DNA of 64,000 bases. It comes from Chloroflexota bacterium (lineage in GTDB: Bacteria > Chloroflexota > Dehalococcoidia > UBA1151 > TMED-70). Location of the stretch: assembly GCA_002721875.1 (NCBI GenBank), contig PBLU01000012.1, forward strand, positions 1-64,000, given 5' to 3'. The position numbers and the translations under genes are program-made. Below are positions 44,717 through 52,697 of this stretch, in pieces (position 1 is the stretch's first letter; every line of letters starts with the position of its first letter). Below the pieces are notes generated by a model. That model saw nothing but the letters and a program-made list of their open reading frames with translations. It made no database searches and was not told the origin of the DNA.

Positions 44717-45754
44717 ATGAATTGGTTAGTAGGAACATATTCTAAAAGAAAAAGTGAGGGAATTTATATTTTAGACTTTGATGAAGATCGTGAAAAGTTT
44801 AAATTAGTAAATTCTTTTCCTGAAATAAGCCCCCTAAATCCCTCTTTCTTAGCTATCGATAGTGGTTATAAGAATGTATATGCTGTGGGAGAATCAAGTT
44901 CTTCTGAACCTGGATTAATAGTTTCCTACAATCTTATTAATAATAATCAACTAGAAAAAATCAATCAAGAATTTTCTTTTGGAGATAATCCCTGTCATGT
45001 TGCTGTAAATAGTAAGAATGATTTTTTAGTTGTAGTTAATTATAGTTCAGGTGATTTTTCAACATATAAACTTGAAAATGGCAAAATTTCCTTTATTGAA
45101 AAAATCTCTCATGAAGGATCAAGCTTAAATAAAATTAGGCAAAATGAACCTCATGCACACTCAATAAATTTTCTTGATGATGAAAACTTCTATGTTTGTG
45201 ACCTTGGGATTGATGAAATTATAAGATATTCAATAAATAAAAATAATTATAAAATAGTATCTTCAAAGTCTTTTAAGACTGATCCTGGCTCTGGTCCAAG
45301 GCATTTCGTCATAGATAAAAAAAATAGAAGAGCTTATAGTATAAATGAACTTGATTCAACAATTAATTTTTTTGAAATAAATTCAAATTTTGATTTGATT
45401 TCAAATCAAATAATTTCTACAATACCAAAAAATTATGATTTAGAAACCACAACTGCTGATATACATTTTTCCAAAGATAAAAATTATTTATATGGTTCTA
45501 ATAGAGGGCATGATTCAATATCAAAATTTATTATTTCTGATAATGGTAATCTTGTGTTTGACAAACACTTTTCTACTAAAGGTAAAACTCCTAGAAATTT
45601 TTCTATATCAAATTCCGGTAAGTATTGCTTAGTAGCAAATGAAAACTCAGATGATATATTCATGTTCAGAATTGATGAGCACGGAGATTTGATACCCACA
45701 GGTGAAAAGATTTCTATTCCTGCTCCAGTTTGTTTATTAGAGATTATTGAATGA
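44717..45754 (+). CDS. Lactonase-family seven-bladed propeller (6-phosphogluconolactonase/YbhE-like)
   Basis: 345-residue beta-propeller of the lactonase family (Pfam lactonase, YbhE/Pgl). The family hallmarks are the N-terminal GTYSKRKSEGIY, NPSFLAIDSGYKNVYAVGE, NPCHVAVN, the catalytic region EPHAHSINF and GSGPRHFV, and the final GKTPRNFSIS. It hydrolyses sugar lactones such as 6-phosphogluconolactone. GAGGT precedes the ATG. It lies near an enolase-superfamily sugar-acid enzyme, which would fit a sugar-acid pathway. It overlaps the convergent MFS gene by 18 bases. Confidence 0.86.
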   Translation: MNWLVGTYSKRKSEGIYILDFDEDREKFKLVNSFPEISPLNPSFLAIDSGYKNVYAVGESSSSEPGLIVSYNLINNNQLEKINQEFSFGDNPCHVAVNSKNDFLVVVNYSSGDFSTYKLENGKISFIEKISHEGSSLNKIRQNEPHAHSINFLDDENFYVCDLGIDEIIRYSINKNNYKIVSSKSFKTDPGSGPRHFVIDKKNRRAYSINELDSTINFFEINSNFDLISNQIISTIPKNYDLETTTADIHFSKDKNYLYGSNRGHDSISKFIISDNGNLVFDKHFSTKGKTPRNFSISNSGKYCLVANENSDDIFMFRIDEHGDLIPTGEKISIPAPVCLLEIIE

Positions 45755-47023
45755 GGGGCGAATAACTTTTTTAGTGGTTTCTAAGGTTAGAATAACAAAA
45801 GCACCAAAGCATGAAAAAAAAGCAGATATCCATATTGCGTAAACATATCCACCGGTTACATCAAAAACTAATCCCGGGATAAATCCTCCTAAGGCCATAC
45901 CCAAACTTGCAGCTAGTATCTGCCATCCATATGTTGTATCCATTCTAAAAAAACCATAGTATTTTCTATTCATTATCGGAAATAAAGTTCCTTCTCCACC
46001 ATAAGGAATTGCCCATAAAATACCAATTAAATAAAACATCCATTTATCTGTAGTAAACGCCCATGGAATTACAAATAAACCCTGACCTAAAAAAGAAAGG
46101 AACATTATTATTTTGGGGTTTATAGAGTCTCCAATGATAGGTGTTAGAAATCTTGTAGAAATTGAGACGACCATAATTAAGGTTAAACATAATACTGATT
46201 CAGTATATCCAATACCTTTACTAATCATTAATGGAACCAATCCTATCAAAATTACAGCATGACCAACGCATCCTAAAAAATGAATATTCATTAAGCTCCA
46301 AAATGCATCTGTTCCATATACTATTTTTTGTAGATTTTTAGAATATTTTTTAGATAAACTCTCTTGTTCATCTATTTTTTCAATTAACTCTGCTCCATAA
46401 GGTAATACTCCTTTTTCTTCAGGAGTATTTTTCCAAAAACCTAAGGCAATTATCATTATTAAGGTTCCTACAACCCCACTAATTATAAACGTTGTTTGCC
46501 AACCTAATGAATCTAACATTATTCCCATAATTTGTATTACTATAGCTGGTCCCAGACTCCACATCCCAATAATTAGTCCAGTAGCAAGTCCTAGTCGTGA
46601 TTTAAACCAAATCGCAACTGCAGGTATAACTGGAACAAGAAACATAGATTGAGCGAATCCAAAAATTATTCCATAAGAAATATAAAATTCAATAATTGTT
46701 GTTGCAAGAGCTGTCCAAAGCATTCCTGTCAAGAATAGAACTAATCCTATATACATAGTTTTTTTAGCACCTATTTTGGTGGAGCAGAATCCTGCCATTG
46801 GAGAGGAAATAGCAGTTACAATTGACATTATCGCATATGCTATTCCAATAGATTTAGGATCCCAGGAAAATTCTTCTACAAGAGGATCTATAATAATACC
46901 AAAAGCCATTCTTATTGCAGACCCAATCATTTGGGCAATTGCTCCAACTGCAACTATAACCCATCCATAATGTTTCCAATCTACATTAGAAAAACTTTTT
47001 ACTAATCTTAGTGTAGTGGACAT
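45737..47023 (-). CDS. MFS transporter (monocarboxylate/OFA-like)
   Basis: 428-residue carrier with 12 helices. The start HYGWVIVAVGAIAQMIG and EEFSWDPKSIGIAYAI are typical of the monocarboxylate/oxalate-formate (MCT/OFA) branch of the MFS, and the loop-2 motif is CSTKIGAKKT. Probable substrate: an organic acid. A 59-residue membrane protein (47008-47187) ends inside its first codons. It converges on the lactonase gene with an 18-base overlap. Substrate unproven. Confidence 0.87.
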   Translation of the reverse strand: MSTTLRLVKSFSNVDWKHYGWVIVAVGAIAQMIGSAIRMAFGIIIDPLVEEFSWDPKSIGIAYAIMSIVTAISSPMAGFCSTKIGAKKTMYIGLVLFLTGMLWTALATTIIEFYISYGIIFGFAQSMFLVPVIPAVAIWFKSRLGLATGLIIGMWSLGPAIVIQIMGIMLDSLGWQTTFIISGVVGTLIMIIALGFWKNTPEEKGVLPYGAELIEKIDEQESLSKKYSKNLQKIVYGTDAFWSLMNIHFLGCVGHAVILIGLVPLMISKGIGYTESVLCLTLIMVVSISTRFLTPIIGDSINPKIIMFLSFLGQGLFVIPWAFTTDKWMFYLIGILWAIPYGGEGTLFPIMNRKYYGFFRMDTTYGWQILAASLGMALGGFIPGLVFDVTGGYVYAIWISAFFSCFGAFVILTLETTKKVIRPSFNNL

Positions 47024-47187
47024 ATGTAAAAGCTACTTTCTTGTAACCATGATGGCTGATAATTACTATTTTCATTCATTTTGTTTTGATAGTCCCAAGC
47101 ATAAAGATAAATAATCACAGCAAAAGACGATATTACTGTTATTAAGAAAAGCGAAATTCCTTTTTTAGGTATATTTTCTGAGAACAT
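47008..47187 (-). CDS. Small one-helix membrane protein (59 residues), unknown
   Basis: An open frame from ATG 47187 to TAA 47008, too short for usual length cut-offs. It encodes a short charged head (MFSENIPKKG), one membrane helix (ISLFLITVISSFAVIIYLYAW) and a polar tail with a Cys (FYICPLH). It overlaps the MFS start by 16 bases on the same strand, as a coupled gene would. No Shine-Dalgarno sequence. I do not recognise it. It may be an accessory piece of the carrier. The coupling and the clean helix are the main support. Confidence 0.5.
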   Translation of the reverse strand: MFSENIPKKGISLFLITVISSFAVIIYLYAWDYQNKMNENSNYQPSWLQESSFYICPLH

Positions 47188-47545
47188 ATTATTTTACTTA
47201 TCCCTCATAAGATAAAAAATTATTATCTAATCCATTATGCTATAAATAATTAAATGTTGTATTGGAAATAGTAATCAAAAAAATATAAAAATAATAATAC
47301 TTTTAGAAAATTTTAATACTTTATCTTAAATTGATGTCCTTAACGTCAAAAAGTAAATTTGAATACTCTTAAAATAGTGATGGTAAATATATAAGCTGCT
47401 TAATATGTGGATTCAATAAAAATTCTCAATCTTCAACGAAGATTTCCAAGAAAACTAAAATTTCATAACTATTGTTTAAGAATAATTTTAACTATAAGTT
47501 AATATTAGCGATATAAAATTTAAGAAAGATTTATGAATTAGTTTA
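47188..47545. other. Intergenic region before the two-component genes
   Basis: 358 bases without a credible gene, the longest gap in the window. It holds a 7-bp perfect hairpin (AATCTTC-AAC-GAAGATT, 47428-47444) without a T-run. Nearer the regulator are spaced repeats TTTAAG (47475), TTTAAC (47487) and GTTAAT (47498) and a TATAAA box (47512-47517), which look like a weak Pho-type box and -10 for autoregulation. Nothing else recognised. Confidence 0.5.
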
Positions 47546-48262
47546 TTGACTACACAAACTGAAAAATTAAAAGTATTAATTGTTGAAGACGATAAAAATA
47601 TTAGAGAAGCCCTTAGATACAATCTCATAGCAGAAAATTATACAGTTAGTTATGAGGAAGATGGAATTAATGCCTTAGACACTATTCTTTCTGAAGAATT
47701 TGATATTATTTTGTTGGATATTATGTTGCCAGGAATTAGTGGGTTAGATATTTGTAAGAGAGTTAGATTTGAAAATAATAACACTCCGATAATTATGATT
47801 ACTGCTAAAGATACCGAAATAGATAAAGTCCTTGGATTAGAATTTGGCGCTGACGATTATGTTTCAAAACCCTTTAGTATGCCAGAATTATTAGCTAGAA
47901 TTAAGGCTAACATAAGAAGAACTAAAAAATTATTTGAAGACTCTTACTCTTTATCTAAGAAGCAAATTACTCATTTGGGAATTAGTATAAATACTGATAA
48001 GAGACAAGTGATTTATGAAGGTAAAGAAATATTTTTTAGACCAAAAGAATTTGAACTACTACACAAATTAATGTCTAACCCAGGTAAAGTTTTTACCAGA
48101 CAACAATTAGTTGAAGATATTTGGGGTTTCGAGTATTTTGGAGACACACGGACAGTAGATGTTCATATAAGGTGGATCAGAGAAAAGATTGAAAAAAACA
48201 GTAAAAAACCTACAAAAATAATTTCGTTAAGAGGCGTTGGCTACAAAATTAATGTGGAGTAG
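47546..48262 (+). CDS. OmpR/PhoB-family response regulator
   Basis: 238 residues: a receiver domain (acidic pocket VEDD near 14-17, phospho-acceptor D58 in LLDIMLPG, K in SKPFSMPEL) and a winged-helix DNA-binding domain with FRPKEFELLHKLMSNPGKVFTRQQL and the closing RTVDVHIRWIREKIE and RGVGYKI. The context, a kinase followed by pstC and pstA behind a Pho-type box, makes it PhoB/PhoP-like. Start TTG at 47546; support for this start is weak. The kinase frame continues in the same frame after the TAG stop. Confidence 0.92.
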   Translation: MTTQTEKLKVLIVEDDKNIREALRYNLIAENYTVSYEEDGINALDTILSEEFDIILLDIMLPGISGLDICKRVRFENNNTPIIMITAKDTEIDKVLGLEFGADDYVSKPFSMPELLARIKANIRRTKKLFEDSYSLSKKQITHLGISINTDKRQVIYEGKEIFFRPKEFELLHKLMSNPGKVFTRQQLVEDIWGFEYFGDTRTVDVHIRWIREKIEKNSKKPTKIISLRGVGYKINVE

Positions 48263-48316
48263 TTTATCTTAAGACTAAAAAATTATATTTCTACAATTCC
48301 TTTTTTTATATCTATT

Positions 48317-49594
48317 TTGATATTTAATTTTTTTCTTATATTATTTATCTGGATAATACTGGGTGCAATAAGTTTTAATTTTATTTTGATATTACTAATT
48401 ATTTTTTTGTTAAATTCATTCTTTTTATTAATGATTAGAATCAAGATTCAGAGCTTTAAGATTATTCTTTCTGATATTTTGAATAAAAATAGCTCTAATG
48501 AAAAAATAGTGCCAGAATTTTATGGATTTAAGAATTTAATTACTCACAAAATAAATGATATTAAAGATGAGATTGATTATTCAAAATCAGTTTTAGAGTT
48601 GTACGAAATTTCTAAAAATTCATTAGATGATGGGATAATGTTTTTAGATTTTGATATGAATATAGTAAATTTTAATTATAAATTGATTTCTTTGCTTGAT
48701 TCTTCAGAATTATCTTTGAGCAAAAATAATAAAGTTACAGATATTACTAAAAATTTAGATATCATTGAATTTTGTACTGAATCAGTATCTAAAAACCAAA
48801 ATGAAAAGATAATTGAATTATCGTTTCCTACTAGATACTTCAACATAAAATCTAAACTAATAAATCAATATTTGTTAGTCGTTATAAAAGATGTTACAGA
48901 TTTTATTTCTTTAGACAAAACTAGAAAAGAATTTTTTGCAAATACCTCCCATGAGTTAAGAACTCCAATTACTTCAATGAAATTAAATATTGAAGCTCTT
49001 CAAAACAGTAAGATTAAGGGAAATGACTCTGATTACGAATTTTTCTTGGAAAAGATAAAGGAAGATTCAAATAGACTAGAAAAAATTTCAAAAGAAATAA
49101 TTGATGTTCATGCAATAGAATCAGGAGAGCTTATAATAAATTTTGAAAATATACAAATAAGTGATCTAATTAATGAATTGCACAAAGAGTTTTCAACTAT
49201 TTTAGACTCAAAAAAAATAAAATTTGAATATTCTATTCAAAAAAAATTTCCTAAAATAAAAATTGATAAAAGTATGTTTAAGACGGCACTAGAAAATCTT
49301 ATTTCAAATGCAATTAGATATAGCCAAAAAGATTCCAAAATTGAACTGAAATGTATTTATGATGATGAAAACATTTATTTCAATTTGAGAGATTTTGGTA
49401 TTGGTATATCTGATAAAGACTTGCCACATATTTTTGAAAGATTCTACAGAGTTGATGGCTTAAGAAGTGAAAGACATTCTGGAATTGGGTTATCAATAGT
49501 TAAGCAAATAGTTGATGTTCATAATGGTAATATTGCTGCTGAAAGTAGCATAAATGAAGGATTATTGATAAAGATAAAAATACCTTTAAGATAA
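48317..49594 (+). CDS. Membrane sensor histidine kinase (PhoR-like)
   Basis: 425 residues from the first canonical start (TTG 48317): two closely spaced N-terminal helices (3-18 and 20-40), a PAS-like domain (about 95-195), the H-box at H212 (FFANTSHELRTPITS), N-box (ALENLISNAIRYS), G1 (DFGIGIS), F-box (PHIFERFYR) and G2 (HSGIGLSIVKQI). No long extracytoplasmic loop, as in Gram-positive-type or Pst-coupled PhoR. The frame is open back to 48263 and encodes LRLKNYISTIPFF before the TTG, so the true start is likely at 48266-48269, 6-9 bases after GGAG, with no standard start codon. Confidence 0.88.
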   Translation: MIFNFFLILFIWIILGAISFNFILILLIIFLLNSFFLLMIRIKIQSFKIILSDILNKNSSNEKIVPEFYGFKNLITHKINDIKDEIDYSKSVLELYEISKNSLDDGIMFLDFDMNIVNFNYKLISLLDSSELSLSKNNKVTDITKNLDIIEFCTESVSKNQNEKIIELSFPTRYFNIKSKLINQYLLVVIKDVTDFISLDKTRKEFFANTSHELRTPITSMKLNIEALQNSKIKGNDSDYEFFLEKIKEDSNRLEKISKEIIDVHAIESGELIINFENIQISDLINELHKEFSTILDSKKIKFEYSIQKKFPKIKIDKSMFKTALENLISNAIRYSQKDSKIELKCIYDDENIYFNLRDFGIGISDKDLPHIFERFYRVDGLRSERHSGIGLSIVKQIVDVHNGNIAAESSINEGLLIKIKIPLR

Positions 49595-49599
49595 ATTAT

Positions 49600-49636
49600 T
49601 TAACATTTACTTAACACTTTAAATAATACCTATAAT
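49600..49636 (+). promoter_or_regulatory. Pho-type box and -10 of the pstCA promoter
   Basis: TTAACA (49600-49605), five bases, TTAACA (49611-49616): two perfect direct repeats with 11-bp period, the form of a PhoP/PhoB box. A perfect TATAAT follows at 49631-49636, so the box takes the place of the -35, as in activator-dependent Pho promoters. It lies right after the kinase stop and 38 bases before pstC. Confidence 0.7.
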
Positions 49637-49673
49637 ATTCTAAATTTGAATTCAAATAAAATTTAATTTTCTA

Positions 49674-50585
49674 ATGCAAAATCAAGAAGATTCAAGAAGT
49701 CTTAAAAATAGAAAAAAAGAAGAAATTATTGTTGTTAATTTATTAAGATTAAGCGGTGCTCTTTCTATTTTTACTACTCTTGGAATTATATCTATTTTAG
49801 CTGTAAATTCTATTCCATTTTTTGATGAGGTCGGATTTGTAGAATTTTTTACAGGATTAAAATGGACACCTCTTTTTATTCCTCAGAATTTTGGTATCCT
49901 TCCTCTTGTAAATGGGACTTTTCTTGTCGCTTCTATAGCAGCTATTACGGCTTTAGTTTTTGGTTTAGGTAGTGCATTTTATCTTTCAGAATATGCTTCA
50001 ATTAAGGTGAGAAGAGTAATAAAGCCTATGCTAGAAATATTAGCTGGGATTCCAACTGTAGTATATGGATATTTTGCTCTAACATTTGTGACACCAGTAA
50101 TCCAATTTTTCTTTCCTGAAACTATTATTTTTAATGCATTGAGTGCTGGATTAGTCATGGGAATAATGATAATTCCTATGGTTTGTACTTTATCTGAAGA
50201 TGCAATGTCTGCCGTTCCTATGAGTTTGAGAGAGGCTTCTTATGCATTGGGTGCTAAAAAATATCAGGTAGCTCTAAGAGTAATCTTTCCTTCTGCCATT
50301 TCAGGGATTGTTGCTTCATTTATCCTTGCTATTTCTAGAGCTATTGGAGAGACTATGATAGTCAGCTTAGCTGCTGGAGGGAAACCTGCTCTTACACTTA
50401 ATCCATTGGATGCAATACAAACAATGACAGCATTTATAGTAACTGTAAGTCAAGGAGAAACTCAGCAAGATTCAGTTGAGTATTATAGTATTTTTGCTGT
50501 AGGTTTATTACTTTTTATATTAACTTTTATTATGAATATTATAGGTAGATTTATAGTAACAAAGTATGCACAAAATTATGAGTAA
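49674..50585 (+). CDS. pstC: Phosphate ABC transporter permease PstC
   Basis: 303-residue permease, six helices. Seen: VEFFTGLKWTPLF, PLVNGTFLVASIAA, the EAA-like loop SLREASYALGAKKYQVALRVIFPSA-type block and AISRAIGETMIVSLAAG. It forms the channel of the high-affinity phosphate importer with PstA. A hydrophilic N-terminal extension of about 20 residues precedes helix 1. No clear Shine-Dalgarno sequence. pstA follows after 3 bases. pstS and pstB are not adjacent. Confidence 0.93.
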   Translation: MQNQEDSRSLKNRKKEEIIVVNLLRLSGALSIFTTLGIISILAVNSIPFFDEVGFVEFFTGLKWTPLFIPQNFGILPLVNGTFLVASIAAITALVFGLGSAFYLSEYASIKVRRVIKPMLEILAGIPTVVYGYFALTFVTPVIQFFFPETIIFNALSAGLVMGIMIIPMVCTLSEDAMSAVPMSLREASYALGAKKYQVALRVIFPSAISGIVASFILAISRAIGETMIVSLAAGGKPALTLNPLDAIQTMTAFIVTVSQGETQQDSVEYYSIFAVGLLLFILTFIMNIIGRFIVTKYAQNYE

Positions 50586-50588
50586 ATT

Positions 50589-51410
50589 ATGAAAGAAAGA
50601 TTTTTTAATATAATATTTTTGATAGCTGTTTTAGTTGGATTGATTTCGTTACTAGTTCTATTAATTGACGTTTCAATGGATGGGTATAAGCACCTAACTT
50701 GGGATTTTTTTACTAATTACGCTTCAAGAAAAGCTGAAAAATCTGGAATCCTTGCACCTCTAGCTGGAACGCTTTGGCTCATCACATTAACTGCACTTTT
50801 TACAGTTCCTATAGGAATTTCTACGGCACTTTATTTAGAAGAATTTGCATCTGATAATTTATTTACAAAGCTAATAAAAATTAATGTTGCTAATTTAGCA
50901 GGTGTACCATCAATTATTTATGGTCTTCTTGGATTAGCTTTCTTTACTTATACTTTGAATTTAGGGAAAAGTCTCATTGCTGGAGCATTAACTATGACAC
51001 TGCTTATTCTTCCAATAGTAATAATTGCCTCACAAGAAGCAATCAGAACGATTCAACCATCCCTAAAAGATGCTGCATATGCTTTGGGGGCTACCAAATG
51101 GGAAGTTTCAAAAAGAGTTATTTTACCTCATTCAATAGGTGGCATAATGAGTGGTATAATTTTAGCTATGTCTAGAGCAGTAGGTGAAACAGCCCCAATT
51201 TTGATTATTAGTTCTTTGGTATTCATTACTATGGTTCCTTCTGGACCTTTAGATAGATTTACTATTTTGCCATTGCAGATATATACATGGGCTGCATTTC
51301 CAAGTGATGACTTTAGAGCTATTGCTTCTACAGGAATAATTGTACTTTTATTTATACTTATAACTATGAATTCTATTGCTATTTATGTTAGATTTAGATC
51401 TCAGAAATAG
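50589..51410 (+). CDS. pstA: Phosphate ABC transporter permease PstA
   Basis: 273-residue permease, six helices. Blocks: TWDFFTNYASRKAEKSGILAPLAGTLW, LYLEEFAS, GVPSIIYGLLGLAFF, PSLKDAAYALGATKWEV and MSRAVGETAPILIIS. Partner of PstC. After it the expected pstB ATPase gene does not follow; instead there is an EVE-domain gene with its own promoter. So the ATPase and binding protein must lie elsewhere in the genome or the operon has been broken. Confidence 0.93.
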   Translation: MKERFFNIIFLIAVLVGLISLLVLLIDVSMDGYKHLTWDFFTNYASRKAEKSGILAPLAGTLWLITLTALFTVPIGISTALYLEEFASDNLFTKLIKINVANLAGVPSIIYGLLGLAFFTYTLNLGKSLIAGALTMTLLILPIVIIASQEAIRTIQPSLKDAAYALGATKWEVSKRVILPHSIGGIMSGIILAMSRAVGETAPILIISSLVFITMVPSGPLDRFTILPLQIYTWAAFPSDDFRAIASTGIIVLLFILITMNSIAIYVRFRSQK

Positions 51411-51425
51411 TTTTTAAGTAATAGC

Positions 51426-51434
51426 TGATATAAT
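51426..51434 (+). promoter_or_regulatory. Extended -10 of a probable leaderless promoter (EVE gene)
   Basis: TG-A-TATAAT (51426-51434) ends 7 bases before the ATG at 51442; no Shine-Dalgarno sequence is present. Same spacing as at 5704 and 19176. Confidence 0.5.
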
Positions 51435-51441
51435 TTTTACC

Positions 51442-51942
51442 ATGGCAAATACTTATTGGCTAGTAAATTTATCTTCAGAAAATTTTAAGATTTTGAAAGA
51501 GAGATCTTTTGATATATTAGGTTTTTCTAAAAAAGATAATAAATTAACTAACAAAATAGACATTAATGATAATGTTATTTTCTATATTTCTGATCTTAGA
51601 TCTTTTGTTGGTCAAGCCAAAATAAACTCTAAGAAATTCTATGATAAGAAAGATATTTGGGGTGAAAATTCCAGTGACAAATTACCTTACAGAGTCAAAC
51701 TAAGAAATCCTAAGATTTTAAATGACAGTAATTTTGTTAGCGGATATCATGTTGCTCCATCTTTGAGCTATATAAAAAAATGGGCACCAGAGGACTGGTA
51801 TTTAGCACTATTATCTCCTGTACACGTTATTTCACAGACTGATTTTTCTATAATTTCTTCAAGTCTTGGAAGCCTAGATCAGAAAACTAAATCTTATAAA
51901 AAAAATAAAAATAAAAGAAATAAGAAAAAGAAAAAAGCTTAG
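51442..51942 (+). CDS. EVE-domain protein (putative modified-base/RNA binding)
   Basis: 166 residues. The EVE (PUA-like) fold is indicated by the opening TYWLVNLSSENFKIL, the NDNVIFYISDLRSFVGQAKI block, and PYRVKLRNPKILN. EVE domains bind modified bases in DNA or RNA. The last 20 residues are almost all Lys, Asn and Arg, a flexible basic tail likely to bind nucleic acid. Its own promoter separates it from pstA. No methyltransferase or restriction gene is nearby, so a defence role is not supported. Stop shares TTAG with tatD. Confidence 0.78.
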   Translation: MANTYWLVNLSSENFKILKERSFDILGFSKKDNKLTNKIDINDNVIFYISDLRSFVGQAKINSKKFYDKKDIWGENSSDKLPYRVKLRNPKILNDSNFVSGYHVAPSLSYIKKWAPEDWYLALLSPVHVISQTDFSIISSSLGSLDQKTKSYKKNKNKRNKKKKKA

Positions 51943-52697
51943 ACCTTTAGTATTTTTTTTGAGTTACATAAAATAATTTCTCTTACCTCATCTTCATTTT
52001 TATTAAATATTTCACTAAGTTTTTTTATAATAATCATAAGATCTTTAGGCTCAGTCCACCTCATCCTATTTTTTTTAAAATATTGAGGATATGAGTCTGT
52101 TTCTATAACTAATTTATCTAGAGGTAGTTTAGAAATAACTTCTGCTAAGTCATTATCTCTTAGAAAAGGTTTAGCTACTGAGATATATATGTTATTATCA
52201 AGTAATCTTTTAGCATATTTATAATCTCCAAGAAAATAGTGAGCTACAGATACAAGATCTTTAATATTTTCAGTTTCTAATAAGTCTAAAGCTTCCTTTT
52301 CTGCATTTCTTACATGAAATGCTATTGGGAGATTAAAATCTCTAGCTAAACCTATTTGATTGGAAAAAAACTCTTTCTGGATATTTATATCAGGTGAATC
52401 TGGTTGAATATCTAAGCCTATTTCACTAATCATAATAGTTTTATTATTACTTAATAACCCTTCCAAAATATTTATGTAATCATTTGTATTTTCATCAAAA
52501 ATATTTTGAGGGTGAATACCTACTGCAGAGTAAATCAGTTCATATTTCTTTGATAGTTCAATAGTTTTTTTTGAATCTGAAATAGTTGTTCCTGCAGCAA
52601 TAATAATTTCGATTTTTGAATTTATTGAGTTATTTATTAATAAATCTAAATCATTTTCAATAAATTGCTGAACGTGAGTATGAATATCAATAAACAT
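51939..52697 (-). CDS. TatD-family metal-dependent hydrolase/DNase
   Basis: 252-residue TIM-barrel hydrolase. Metal ligands are seen in IDIHTH (HxH near residues 6-8), in the Glu of SEIGLD, the His of AFHVR, the His of VAHYF and the Asp of ETDSYPQ. TatD proteins are 3'-5' exonucleases or DNases acting in repair and nucleic-acid turnover. The ATG follows the stop of the upstream MFS gene with no gap, so translation is coupled. Confidence 0.88.
   Translation of the reverse strand: MFIDIHTHVQQFIENDLDLLINNSINSKIEIIIAAGTTISDSKKTIELSKKYELIYSAVGIHPQNIFDENTNDYINILEGLLSNNKTIMISEIGLDIQPDSPDINIQKEFFSNQIGLARDFNLPIAFHVRNAEKEALDLLETENIKDLVSVAHYFLGDYKYAKRLLDNNIYISVAKPFLRDNDLAEVISKLPLDKLVIETDSYPQYFKKNRMRWTEPKDLMIIIKKLSEIFNKNEDEVREIILCNSKKILKV

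Noticed and set aside
47428..47444. 7-bp hairpin as a terminator
   Set aside because: No T-run follows and no gene ends nearby on the plus strand.
51442..51942. EVE-domain gene as part of a DNA-modification defence system
   Set aside because: No methyltransferase, nuclease or other defence gene is adjacent; neighbours are pstA and tatD.
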